The translations under genes were made by a program, and so were the position numbers. The notes beneath the pieces were generated by a model. That model was not told the origin of the DNA and did no database searches. It worked only from the letters and a program-made list of their open reading frames with translations. A DNA stretch of 64,000 bases, from positions 5,964,501 through 6,028,500 of the forward strand of contig NC_066279.1 of assembly GCF_905404315.1 (NCBI RefSeq), written 5' to 3'. This document shows positions 25,101-37,100 of the stretch, in pieces (positions within the stretch are counted from its first letter, which is position 1; every line of letters starts with the position of its first letter). The DNA comes from Leptidea sinapis (Eukaryota; Arthropoda; Insecta; Lepidoptera; Pieridae).

Positions 25101-28100
25101 GGATAACCATTACAATTCAAATGAAAGTCAAATGGGATTTCTGTATACTTTATATGTGACTAGTTGACCCGACAGACGTTGTTCTGTATATAATAAATAA
25201 AATACTGTTTTTATGAATTTGTCAATAATATTTCATAACATCAAGAATTATTTCGTAAAATATGCTCCCTGTTGTTGTAATGAAATTGTTTGACAGCAGA
25301 ACTGTCAAACCGTGCGTCAATAAATTCTCTCATAGAAAATATGTCCATACAAAACAAATATCGGACGACGGCGGACACATCAAAGGAGAAACAAAATTGT
25401 TGTTTTTATTTAATTCCGAACACTTTCATATTTATTCACCTTTTAAACCATCCCTGGACTTCCACAAATAATTCAAGATCAAAATTAGACAAATCGGTCC
25501 AGCCGTTCTCGAGTTTTAGCGAGACTAACGAACGGCAATTCATTTTTATACATATAGATTAAGGTATTATATATAAGTAGGTTAATTTTTAAAAAGACAA
25601 TATTTAACATAGAACTTAGAAAATTGGAAGAAGAAAATTGGGGAACCATTTACGAGGGGAGGTCAAAAAGTTCGCGGAATGACTGGGAAAAAAGATGAAA
25701 TGATACATTATGTTATTTTTCCTTTTCAATATATTCCCCCTTAACACGAATACATTTTTGGGATCTGGCATATAACTTATTAATACCGTCGAAAAAATAG
25801 GTTTTGTCTTGGGCGTCAAAATACGCCGAAATCGCCGACTTGACTTCATCATCGTCTCTAAATTTTTTTCTACGCAGCTCTTTCTTCATCTTTGGGAATA
25901 AATAAAAATCGCTAGGGGCCAGGTCTGGACTGTAGGGTGGATGGCGTAGTTGTTCAAAACCGCATCGATGAATGGCAGCCGTCGCAACATGACTCGTGTG
26001 AACGGGCGCGTTGTCGTGCAAAAGGAGTACACCTTTTGTCAGTTTTCCTCTTCTTTTTTCTTTAATAGCTTCTTTTAATCGGTCCAATAGGGAAGCGTAG
26101 TACTCTCCCGTTATAGAAACACCACGTTCTTTATAATCGATCAAAAGAATACCTTCAGTATCCCAAAAAATAGTCGCCATGATCTTTCCGGCCGATTGCG
26201 ACACTTTAAATTTTTTTGGGGGTGGTGTGCCTTTTTTGTGCCACTGCATCGACTCCTGCTTTGACTCAGGCTCATAGTGGTGAACCCAAGTTTCATCACC
26301 GGTTACAATTCGGGCCATAATTTCTTCCCTAACTTCTCCACAGCGGTCCAAATACTCGCGGGAACAGTTGACGCGCTCACGTTTTTGCAGCGGCGTGAGC
26401 ATTCTCGGGACCCACCTTGAACACACTTTACTCATGCCAAGATGTTGATGAAGAATATTTAAAATTGTGGTTTCTGATACTCCAACTGATGCTGCAAGTT
26501 GTTTCTTCTTCAACCTTCCGTCTTCCAATACAAGTTTTTCAACTTTTTCAATGATTTCCGGCGTAGTGGCCTCAATGGGCCGTCCAGGTCGAGGATCATC
26601 TTCAATTGACTCCCTTCCTTGCTTGAAAAGGCCGTGCCATTTGTAAATCATGGTTTTACCAGGAGCAGAGTCTCCGTAAACAGCTAACATCTCTTGCAAA
26701 ATAGTTTGAGGCGTTTTTCCTTGTTTGGTGAGGAACTTTACGACGGCGCGATGTTCAATTTTCTCCATAGTGGCTAGTTTGTTCCCGATTTACTTGTTCA
26801 CTCGTTTGTAACTCGAAAGCTAATGACCCAATTAGGCTAGAAATTGGCATATATAGTAATTATGAGTTACTCAAGTAGCGGCTACCTGGAGGAGCGACCT
26901 CACCCCCGCCAACCCCGCCATTCCGCGAACTTTTTGACCGCCCCTCGTAGATACTTCTTTTCTGCACACATTTTGCTCTAAAAACAAGCAGAAATTCTTT
27001 GATTATTCACAAAAGTGATTTATTCTTAGGTCCGGTTACTATTTTAGATGTTTCACTACATAATCGGTGAATCGAGATTGTTTCTGTCACTGTCTTCATA
27101 ACAGTGCATAAAAAAGACAACAATACACTACTACGGATTACGTATAGAACGCCATTTGCAATACTAAGAGTGAAGGTTATCTTCTATTGCCAGCCGAGGA
27201 AAAGAAAAAAGCATGTCTGGATGTCTTAGCAATAGAAGCAACGAATAGAGTGAGTGGCGGTATGAATGAAGATAATGTTAAAGAAATCAAGGACAAATGT
27301 AGATGAGTGAAAGCGAAAGAATGTCTATACATTCTAGAAGAAAAGGAATGAGAAAACGGTGAAATATGAGGAACAATTCAGAGCAAGTAACCGAGATACT
27401 ATAAAACTGTTTCGGAAACTCGTGAAAGAAGCGCGGGGCAAAAATATAAATACATCTATGAAACTTAGAAATTAACGATGTGAGGTCATGAATGAAGAAA
27501 ATATGATACTAGAATACTGGAAGAAATATTTTGAGAGCTTATTCGAGAAAGATGTACGTGAAATAGAGCAAGAAGAGATAATACTGATATGTTTGTGGAC
27601 CCGAGTGATGAAATTGGAATGGATGAAATTATGAAAGCGTTAAAAGGTCAGGAAAGTCTGCTGGGTATGATCGAGTGACGACTGAAATGTTGAAGGGTGG
27701 TGATGGCCTAATAGAAAGCCTGCTGCATCGCCTATTTAATTTTTGTTGGAATGAGAGCCAAGTTCCAGACGATTGGACAAAGGCAGTGATTGTCTCATTT
27801 ATAAACATTTTGACGACCTGTATAGCCGAGTGGTTAGCGATCCTACCTAATAAGCTAGAGGTCCCGGGTTCGAATCCCGGTAGGTGCAAGCACTTATATG
27901 ATGAATATGGATGTGTGTTTCCGAGTCATGGATGTTTAAATGTATTTACGTATGTTTATATGAATTTATGTATGTTTAAGTAAGTATATTGTATTAAATA
28001 TATCATTGTCTCGTAACCCATAACAAAGGCTATATATGCTTAACTTGGGGCAAGATAAAAAGTGTGTCAATATTATTATTATAAATGCAAAGGTTCGCAG

Positions 28101-31100
28101 CAAGAATGTCAAAATGATCGCGGGATCACCTTAGTGTTGTTGGAAAAGAGTAGTGCCAAAATATTGATTGAATGAGTAATGAATGTGACTAATGGTATGG
28201 GATGTGCAAGCGGGATTTCGGAAGGGAATGGGATGTACGGATCAAGTCTTTTCCTTAAGCTGCATTACTGAAAAATGTCTGGCAAAAAACCAGACAGTAT
28301 ATTGCGTTCATAGACTTGGAAAAGGCTTATGATAGGGTAAATAGAAACTAATTATGGAAGGTGTTATCTATGTATGGGGTGGACAATTTTCTGATAACAC
28401 TCTGAAATCCCTGCACAGGGATTCTCGAGCCTGTGTTCGGATTAATGGTGCCTATACGGGCTGATTTGATATCTCCAAAGTTGTGTAGCCTTGCCTTCGT
28501 TGTTCAACCTATTCATAGACAGGTGCATGAATAATGTGAGAGAATTGCAATGTGAAATTAATATGGAAGGCTTGTCTATTAAGTGCCTCTTGTACGCCAA
28601 TTTGTTTGCGCGTAACTTGAGTCTTCTGGGGATTAAATTGGACAAGGTTCAATTTACCCCATTCTGCGACCTTCTCAAGAGAGGACTCGATAGAAGACAC
28701 AAGTTTCTCCCGGCACTGGTCGACGATTTCCCGAGAGAGACGTGCATGGCCCGTGTATACGGCATCACCAGTGCTGTCATCTGCATAGCAATGAATGTTG
28801 GAGGTGTCCAACATATCATTGATATGCAGAAGAAACAGCGTAGGAGATAGCACACAGCCTTGGGGCACTCCAGCATTCACGGGCTTCGGGTTCGAGCAAT
28901 GTCCGTCAACAACGACCTGTATGCTGCGCCCAGTGAGGAAACTGGAGGTCAACTTGCACAAGCTCTCGGGAAGCCCAAATGATGGAAGTTTAGAGAGGAG
29001 TGCCTTGTGCCATGCACGATCAAAGGCCTTCGCTATATCCAGGCTAACTGTCAGGCCTTCCCCCTTGCTTTCAATAGCCGTAGCCCATCTATGTGTTAGG
29101 TATACCAGAAGATCACCTGCCGACCGACCATGGCGAAACCCGTATTGTCGGTCGTTGATCAACTGGTGACCCTCTAGGTATACCAAGAGCTGACGGCTAA
29201 TTATGCTCTCCATGATTTTGTAGAGCAGGGAGGTAATAGCAATAGGCCTGTAGTTTGCCGGATCCGAACTGTCTCCATTTTATTGGATCGGATGGACAAG
29301 GGCTGACTTCCATGAGTCACGGACTACGCCTTTGGAATAAGAGTGCCGGAATAAACGCGTTAGCACCGGCGTCAACTAAGGGGCACACGTTCTAAGCACG
29401 ATTGGAGAAATGCCATCCGGCCCGCTCGACTTCCTGACGTCCAACGAAAACAGAGCTCGCCTAACAGTTTTCTGACACCGGCAGGCATTGAGCTCTGACA
29501 CCGCGGGATGGTCGGCGGTGTTTTTCCGTTGTCGTCAAGAGTCGAGTTGGAGGCGAAAAGAGCGCACAGAAGATCGGCTTTCTCTTTTGCCGTATGGGCC
29601 CGGAAGACATTCCTCATGTGCAACGGCGGCATGGACGGCTGGCTGAAGTTACCAAGAGCAGCTTTCAACAACGACCAGAACTTACGTGTTCCGGTCGGGT
29701 AACTGGAAAGCTGCTCGCCGATTTTGACGACGTGTTTTGACTTTGCACGGGCGATTTGCCGCTTAAAAAATCTGGAAGCACGGTTGTATTTCCTCTTAAG
29801 AACTATGCAGTTCGGATCCTTTGTGCCCAGCGCCGCAACCCAAGTTCGATACGCCTGTTTTTTGCAGTCAGATGCTGCTTTAACTGACGCATCGAACCAG
29901 GGCTGTGATCTGCCACCGATCGGTACTACAGAGCTTGGTATAAAAATATCCATGCCCGGGGAAAATGGCCTCCGGTCCTCGACACTAACCTATGCGAAAC
30001 ATAGCGGCACTAGGCCGCTACTTCACGCCAGTATTCTGTGCGAGTGTGGTAATTAACCCGGACGAGTCTGGCCCGATTGTGCTGACGTCAAAAGACGGCT
30101 GCGTGACTCTCCCCAGAGTCGAGTTGCAATAAATAATGGATTGCTTGAACTGCTTTGAAGCGAGAGGTTTAAAAGTGAATGCAAGAAAGACGAAAGTGAT
30201 GGTATTCGAGAAGGATGAAAGGTTGACTGAGTGTACTATCATTGATTGAAGATGAAAAAGGTAGAACAAGTTAAAGAGATAATATTAGGGTCGCATGTTT
30301 AAGAGACGAAAGGTACGAAGGAGATATTGAAAGGAGAGTGATAGCGGGAAACTGTGTGAATGGAGCGCTGCATGCCTTTATCAACGGCCAGACTGTGCTA
30401 AAAAAAGCGCGAATGGCTGTCCATAATGAAGTGCTTGTCGCCACGTTAATTTACAGAAGTGAGAGTTGGGTATGACAGAAGAAGCATAGAAGCAGTATTA
30501 ACGTAGTTGAGATGCGATCACTGCGTAGTATGTGTGGGGTAAGACTGATTGATAGAATTCCGAATGCGGTAATACGAGCGCGCTATAGTCGTAATGAGGA
30601 TGTTGTGACAAGGACTGAGAAAGGAATGCTGAAATAGTTTGGACACGTGGAGCGAATGAGTGAAGAAAGAATGACGCATCAAATATATAAGGCAAGTGTG
30701 TGTGGGCAAGTCGGTCACGGGAGACCTCGTAGAACATCGTCGACCAATCGTTTTGAGAAAAGGAAAGGTCCGAAGCACCCGCAACCGGCGAGCATATATG
30801 AAAAGAGTAATGAATGTAGAGGAGGTTTGTAAGGATAGAAACAAGTGGCATTCTATTGTCTCTGCCTACCCCGACGGGAACAAGACGTGAGTGTATGTAT
30901 GTAGTATCGAATGCTTTGCTCAGATCCAGGAAATATCCATATACGGATGTTTCCCGAGCGAGATAATAGTTTACAGTACTTTTAAGGCAAAAATGGCTAA
31001 CCAAACTGACCGCAGTGTAATTTAAATTGCAAAATGCAAATTAAGTGAGATATTAACAATCTTGCCCTTATATATTTTACTTTTGTACTGATTGGATTGG

Positions 31101-34100
31101 CACCTATTAAATTTTTGTTTAAAGTTTTTTTTAGAATTAGCCATTTCCTCATATAAATATCTCCATGAGAAGGACGCCCATGCCAATTCCATATCAGAAT
31201 GACTGTCTAGCCCTGGCATTGGAATCCCTCACATGTCGATTCCAGCCCACCACTGTATTTTTCCTGGTTTTTGATCCTTCTGTATAGGTGTCAGTGGCAG
31301 CCCTAGACATACATGTAATCATGCTAGCATATAATGAATCTATATTATACTGGTGGTGATCGCGCATGTTACGCATGGCGACGCCTCCGTTAGGTCGACC
31401 CTTGAGTACACCACTCGTCGTATCGACCGCGGACACGCCGTACGCTCATAACTTGTCATCAATAGTATTCAGGAAGTCAATGTCGTCAGGTTCCAGTGCT
31501 CCTGTATCGCGATAACCTCATATTCACTACATAGATCTCGAATGTGCTGGCAGGAACGTTTGACCGATCGGCAGTTAAATGAAATAATTTTTGTCATTTT
31601 TGTTTACGACTGTATCCTCGATGCCTATCAGTGTAGAGGGCTGATTAGCGGAACAAATACTAGTAATTTTTGTTTACGACTGTATTCATTAGCGGAACAA
31701 ATACTAGTCATTTTTGTTTACGACTGTATTCTCGACGCCTATCAGTGTAGAGGGCTGATTAGCGGAACAAACGATCGAGCGATAATAGCGTTTAGGTCTT
31801 AGTTGGAATAGCCTGAAATCTATACCTACTGGCCAAAGATCGGCTGACAATATGGTATTTTCTTCCGTCTTATTTACTGCGATCTTGAACGATGAGAAGT
31901 TACAGACTTTTTGGATTGAATCAATTGCAACCCTTACAGGCTCAACGTTGTTTTCTCGTAGAAAATCTGTTATGTTATTGTCGGTGGTTTGGGAATAAAT
32001 TTGCTCGATGCTAAAATACTGTCCCAATTCTTTTTATAGATCCCTGCGATATAGTAAGTTTCAGAATATACATTTATATATTTATATTACATTAAAATAA
32101 CTTGTCGTATTATTCCCACCCACTTTTCGTTCACTTTTCGTTCACTATATAAAAACCATTAAGTTCAGTCGTTCATTCGTTCGATGATCCCCATCTCTAT
32201 GAATTATCTCTGGTTGTCTGTACGCAATGTAAAATAGACTATACAGACAAAAATTCCGTGTACTTAACTTATATAAATTAAGGAATCGAAAAGAACAGAA
32301 CAGTTCTTGTTTTTATAGTAATTGTAGGTATACAATGGTTTTAAAATTTGGTATAAAATTGGTTAGTTATTTGTATCTTAAGTAATTCTCTCTTATATTT
32401 TCTGTATGGTTTTATAACGAAAGAGGTATAGGCACATCCTACTTGTAGTAAGTAAGTGAGTACGTCAGAGTCTAGGCTTGATGTGCAAGAATTTTTTATA
32501 AGAATTATTTTGTATTCCAAAATTATAGATTTATAATATGAACTAAAAAGTAAAAAATAATTGCGTATTTTTACACAATGTAATTAATTAATGTAATTTT
32601 AGTTACAATAATTATTGATATCTTTGGAGTTGGTGTCAGCCAAGGTAGGTTTGTAACTAAACATAGTAGTTATAGGTGAGATGTGCTTATGTTGCACGTG
32701 CAACGTAACGAGGTCAGAAGCGAGAGTGAGGCCGCGGCGGGAGGGCACCGATTCCAAAAAAAAAAAACAATTAATGTAACTAGAATTAGATTGATTAAAT
32801 AGATTGTATAAAAATACGCAATTATTTTTTAATTAATAGTGCATATTATATTGTTTTGGAATAGCTTTTGTGAAGTCGGTTGTTCTTTTTGTAAACTTTT
32901 TTACTTGCTAGTTTTATATTAGAAAATGATTAAGGGTTCCACATAACAATAAATTAAAACCTTTGCATATTATATATACTTTATATATAGAATTTACGTC
33001 GTCGAAGCCGCAGGAGGCAGCTAATATTTAAAAATATTAAGTTTGTGCTAGTTTTGTGTATAATTAACCTTAACACAGATTTATAATAAATGAGTGATAT
33101 AAAATAATTGCTTGAAATTCACAATTATTGTTTTATCGACTTGTAATGTTGAATACGTAATGTAGGTAGGTATCATTAGACCGTATAAAAATACTTGGGA
33201 CGGAGTTAGCTAAAACTTCAGGCAGACACAATGAGTCTTTAAAAATAATTGTAGGAGAAATATATTAAAAACAGGTCAAGTGTGAGTCGCATTGGCACAC
33301 GAAGGATAATTGTTCGTTGGAGATGATTTTTCGAAATGAAATGAAATGAAATGATTTATTTGTATGAATCGTGGTAACATAGTTGTTAACAATTAATTGG
33401 TGTATAGCACAATTCGCCAATATATCGGCTTACAAATATTTGATTGTCAATATTGGAATTTCTATCCCTTTTACATAATATGTAATAGTAAGGCTATTCT
33501 CACCATGTTTACGGCTACTCAATAGTTTCTATTAAATAAACAGATTCCGGCGGGCCAATGAACCTGTCACAAATACCTGAAACCGTAGGCTGTAAGGTGT
33601 GAACTATTTTGTTTTCTTATATATTTACTTACTTACTTACTTTTATAACTATCCTATCTCTCAAGTACACACAGCTCTTTCTCACAGCAGAACTGTATGA
33701 CTGAAACCGTGCGTCAAAATGTGTCCATACAAAACAAATATTGGAAATAAAATAATTATGGGTGCTAAATCGAAATAAAAACTCTCAAGTTGGACTAAAC
33801 TGCACTCCATGAAGAAATCCCCATTAAAACCTGTTCATTGGTGTAAGAGTTCACTGGAAAACATCAGGACTCTGGATTTATATATAATAAGATGAAGATA
33901 TATTTATCTCTTTTTAACAACATAATTAAAACTTACATTAAGGCGGTATATAAAAATGAGACAGTTCGAGGTGTAATTTCGGTAGGTGGGTAGATAGGTA
34001 TAAGTAAAATAGCCCTCTAGGCTATTTTACGCAACTCGAAGATTTCTGTGGGCCTATTTTATAAGAAAACGCCTGTGTTTAAGGCCTTTAGAGCCTAGTG

Positions 34101-37100
34101 GGAGTTGTCAACTTCTCAAACAATTTTTAACTTCAGGTGTGTGAGTTTCCTCACAATGAACTAACGAATATTAATTAACACATATGAATTTAGAAAAATC
34201 GAAAATAAGTACATTAGAACATCCCAAGGTTATTCGTATAAATCCTGTTACGATCACTAAACAATATGACATAACAGTGACTATTAACAAAACAAATATT
34301 TAAATTGATTGATTAGTTATACATGCACATAAAATATGTTTTGCATATGTAATAATATGCTAATAGTATAGCTAAGAACAATGATGTCAACATACCTTAC
34401 TGTCCTTCTCAAAAGCCAATTGTATGTTATATATGACTGGTATTTTTCCTCTGAAGTGCTGTAAGCTTGTGGTGAAACCTTTTGTTCTTGGTGTTAAATG
34501 GTGCTTCAGAAGTGGCAAGTTCTTCTCTTTGGCAAAATTTAAAGAGGCTTCATGTTTTGTAGGGGTAAAACGGGTACCCTCTGGAGTTAGTAATAGCTGA
34601 AATTATATCAATTGTTAAAAGACATCTTTATTTATATCTTTATTCAAGGAGAAATGAGCATCTATTGTAATAAAATCAACACATAAAAACATATTTGACC
34701 AGTGTGAGGCTCCTTTGCACAGGAAGCCGGCTATATTATGGGTACTACAACAACACCTATTTCTGCCGTGAAGCAGTAATGTGTAAACATTACTGTGATT
34801 CGGTCTGAAGGGCTCCGGTGCTAGCGAAATTACTAAGAATGAGACTTAATATCTTATGTCTTAAGGTGACGAGCGCAATAATTGTAGTACCGCTCAGAAT
34901 ATTCGGGTTTTTCAAGAATCCTGAGCGGCACCGCATTGTAATGGGCAGGCCGTATCAATTACCATCAGCTGAACGTCCTGCTCGTCTTGTCTCTTATTTT
35001 AAATTTTCATTTGATTTTTTTTTTAAATTTAGGTTTAGTATAAAACAAATAATAAAAGCTAAATAAAACACAATTATACTGCCATTTACATTCCATGGCT
35101 TCCTACATAATTAATGAAGAGATTCATTTCTGTTTCTGACGATGTGCCTTTTATAGTATCATTTTATATACACAATATGATTGTTTTATACGTTTTATGC
35201 GACAAAACCTATTTTGATTTGATATTTTGATTTTTAGGCCCACGTGTTTGGATACTGAAATGGTTTGGACCATTTCAGCATTCCTTTCTCAATCTTTGTC
35301 ACAACATATTCTTTCATACCACAGCGCGCTCGTATTACCGCATTCGTAATTCTATCAATCAATCTCACCCTACACATACTACGCAGAGATCGCATCTCAA
35401 CTGCGTTAATTCTGCTTTTATACTTCTCCTGCCTTACCAAAATGTAACCAAAATTATGAACGATGCGGGACTCAAACGGCTCAATTGGAAAGAGAGATTG
35501 GACGGAACCCGAGTGGCCCCGTCAAATCATTCATAAAAATTTTGGTTACAAATTTAATTTGTATAAGAATAAGGATCAAGAGTACAGATATGCCAATTGT
35601 GAACAAAATATATTAGTTAATTGGGTAACGTTATTTTTAAAGTACCCTCACTCACAGTTCACAGTCCCATATAATACACATAAGTACTAAAATCAGAACT
35701 CACCCAAACTGGATCTGGATAGTCACAAATCTCTGCTATTTGTGTCTTGATTGTCTCCTTGTCCTTTTCAAAAGACCTTTCTAGGAATACAAATTCAGAA
35801 AACTTCCACATCCAACCAATAGGTGGCATATATTGTATAGACTTTTTGGCATATGCTTTACAATTCTGAAACAATGCTCAAATAGAAAATAGGTTTCATA
35901 TGAACATTTCATAATAATAGCATAGCAAGCAATAAATTTGTGATTTCTCAGGATTTACTAGTTGTAATAATATACACTTTTATGTCTTATCGTGTGTAAT
36001 AAAATATTCTTTAAACCTTTTATTGTAAATCACTTCATATTAATAGGATGCCGCCGTCGCTCGTTGTTTACCGCTTCGCTGCGGTGTATATTTGAGCGAA
36101 GCGAGGTAAACTAAGACTGTGTACAAAAACTGATGGTTATATGATCATGAACATTCGAAAATGATCAAAGGATAGCAGTGTTACAATTAAAACTTATTGT
36201 GATTTGATCAATCGGCACAAGTTTTAAATAAATAATAAAATAGCGCATGCTAATTTAGGATAATTTGTTAATCATGTTTGTTTTTAATTATAATAATTGA
36301 ATCAAGTCAAAATTCTGTTAATTTTTTTAAAATCGGTCCAGAAATGACCGAGAAACAATTTAACACAGAAATCAATTGGAGTCACCCGTTGGTAGCTCCG
36401 CTCAGCTTCGCTTCGCTTCGCTCAAAAAATAAAATTCCCTGCCGCGCTCGTCAGCATGTTCCCGCTAAACTCAAAATTTACTGAACCTATTTTATTGCGG
36501 TAATAATGATTTCACTAAGAAACAAAAAGATAATATGAGGATGATTGTTGATGTCTGAAAAATCAAAGCGGCTGGGCTCTCATCTAAAACCTTTTAAAAT
36601 ATAACAAACACTGGATTGTTTCTCTTTTTTATAGTTCTACAAAACGTCCGCGATTTATCCCTTCTAATATTATAAATGTGAATGTAAGTTTATTTGTTAC
36701 GCTTTTACGCCGGAGCTACTGAACCGATTTGGATGAAATTTGGTACAGCGATAGACTATAGCTTGGGAAAGGACACAGGTGCCTGAGGTTCACTTTATTC
36801 CCAGTCCGTGGTGTCATTTTGAACCGAAAAGTGAAAATTATCCTGATTTGATCAATCCGGCCGGATCGATGGGAACCCGGACGTATACGGCCGGACTGAA
36901 AATGACGCAGGATTGCAATCCCTAGCTATAACTATACACATAGTTGATTTAGTTTGCCATAGCAATCTGCATCGTAATAAAATTCGTATAATGTTGGGAA
37001 CTGCAGCGAATACGGAACTGGAATAGGACATGAGATAATCTTCAATTCCAAACTTGGTAATTATTTTTAAAACCTCTTTATCTACGTAGACGATGTCGCG

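Larger units (their letters stand above)
25653..26947 (-). mobile_element. Full-length mariner element
   Basis: 1,295 bp flanked by TA (25651-25652 and 26948-26949). The inverted repeats begin CGAGGGG and share GGTCAAAAAGTTCGCGGAAT; 32 of the first 35 bases agree. One uninterrupted transposase gene on the minus strand. It lies in intron 4 of the acyltransferase gene, in the same orientation. Confidence 0.95.
27170..30895 (+). mobile_element. RTE-like LINE relic, hosting a SINE and another LINE
   Basis: Plus-strand fragments of one RT are seen as TEMLKGGDGLIESLLHRLFN (27690), NDRGITL (about 28120), LEKAYDRVN (about 28320), LFNLFIDRCMNNVRE and SIKCLLYA (28495-28600), then resume after 30.12 kb with CFEARGLKVNARKTKVMVFE (about 30150), EMRSLRSMCGVRLIDR (30510) and GMLKWFGHVERMSEERM (about 30630). 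The gaps are filled by a SINE (about 27812-28083) and a minus-strand jockey-like LINE (about 28612-30114). Many stops. The left edge is approximate. Confidence 0.7.

Noticed and set aside
27820..27890. Functional tRNA gene
   Set aside because: It is the head of a SINE with body and (ATT)n tail, inserted inside an RT relic.
31586..31775. CRISPR-like array
   Set aside because: Only three units of uneven length without unique spacers, in a eukaryotic LINE relic.
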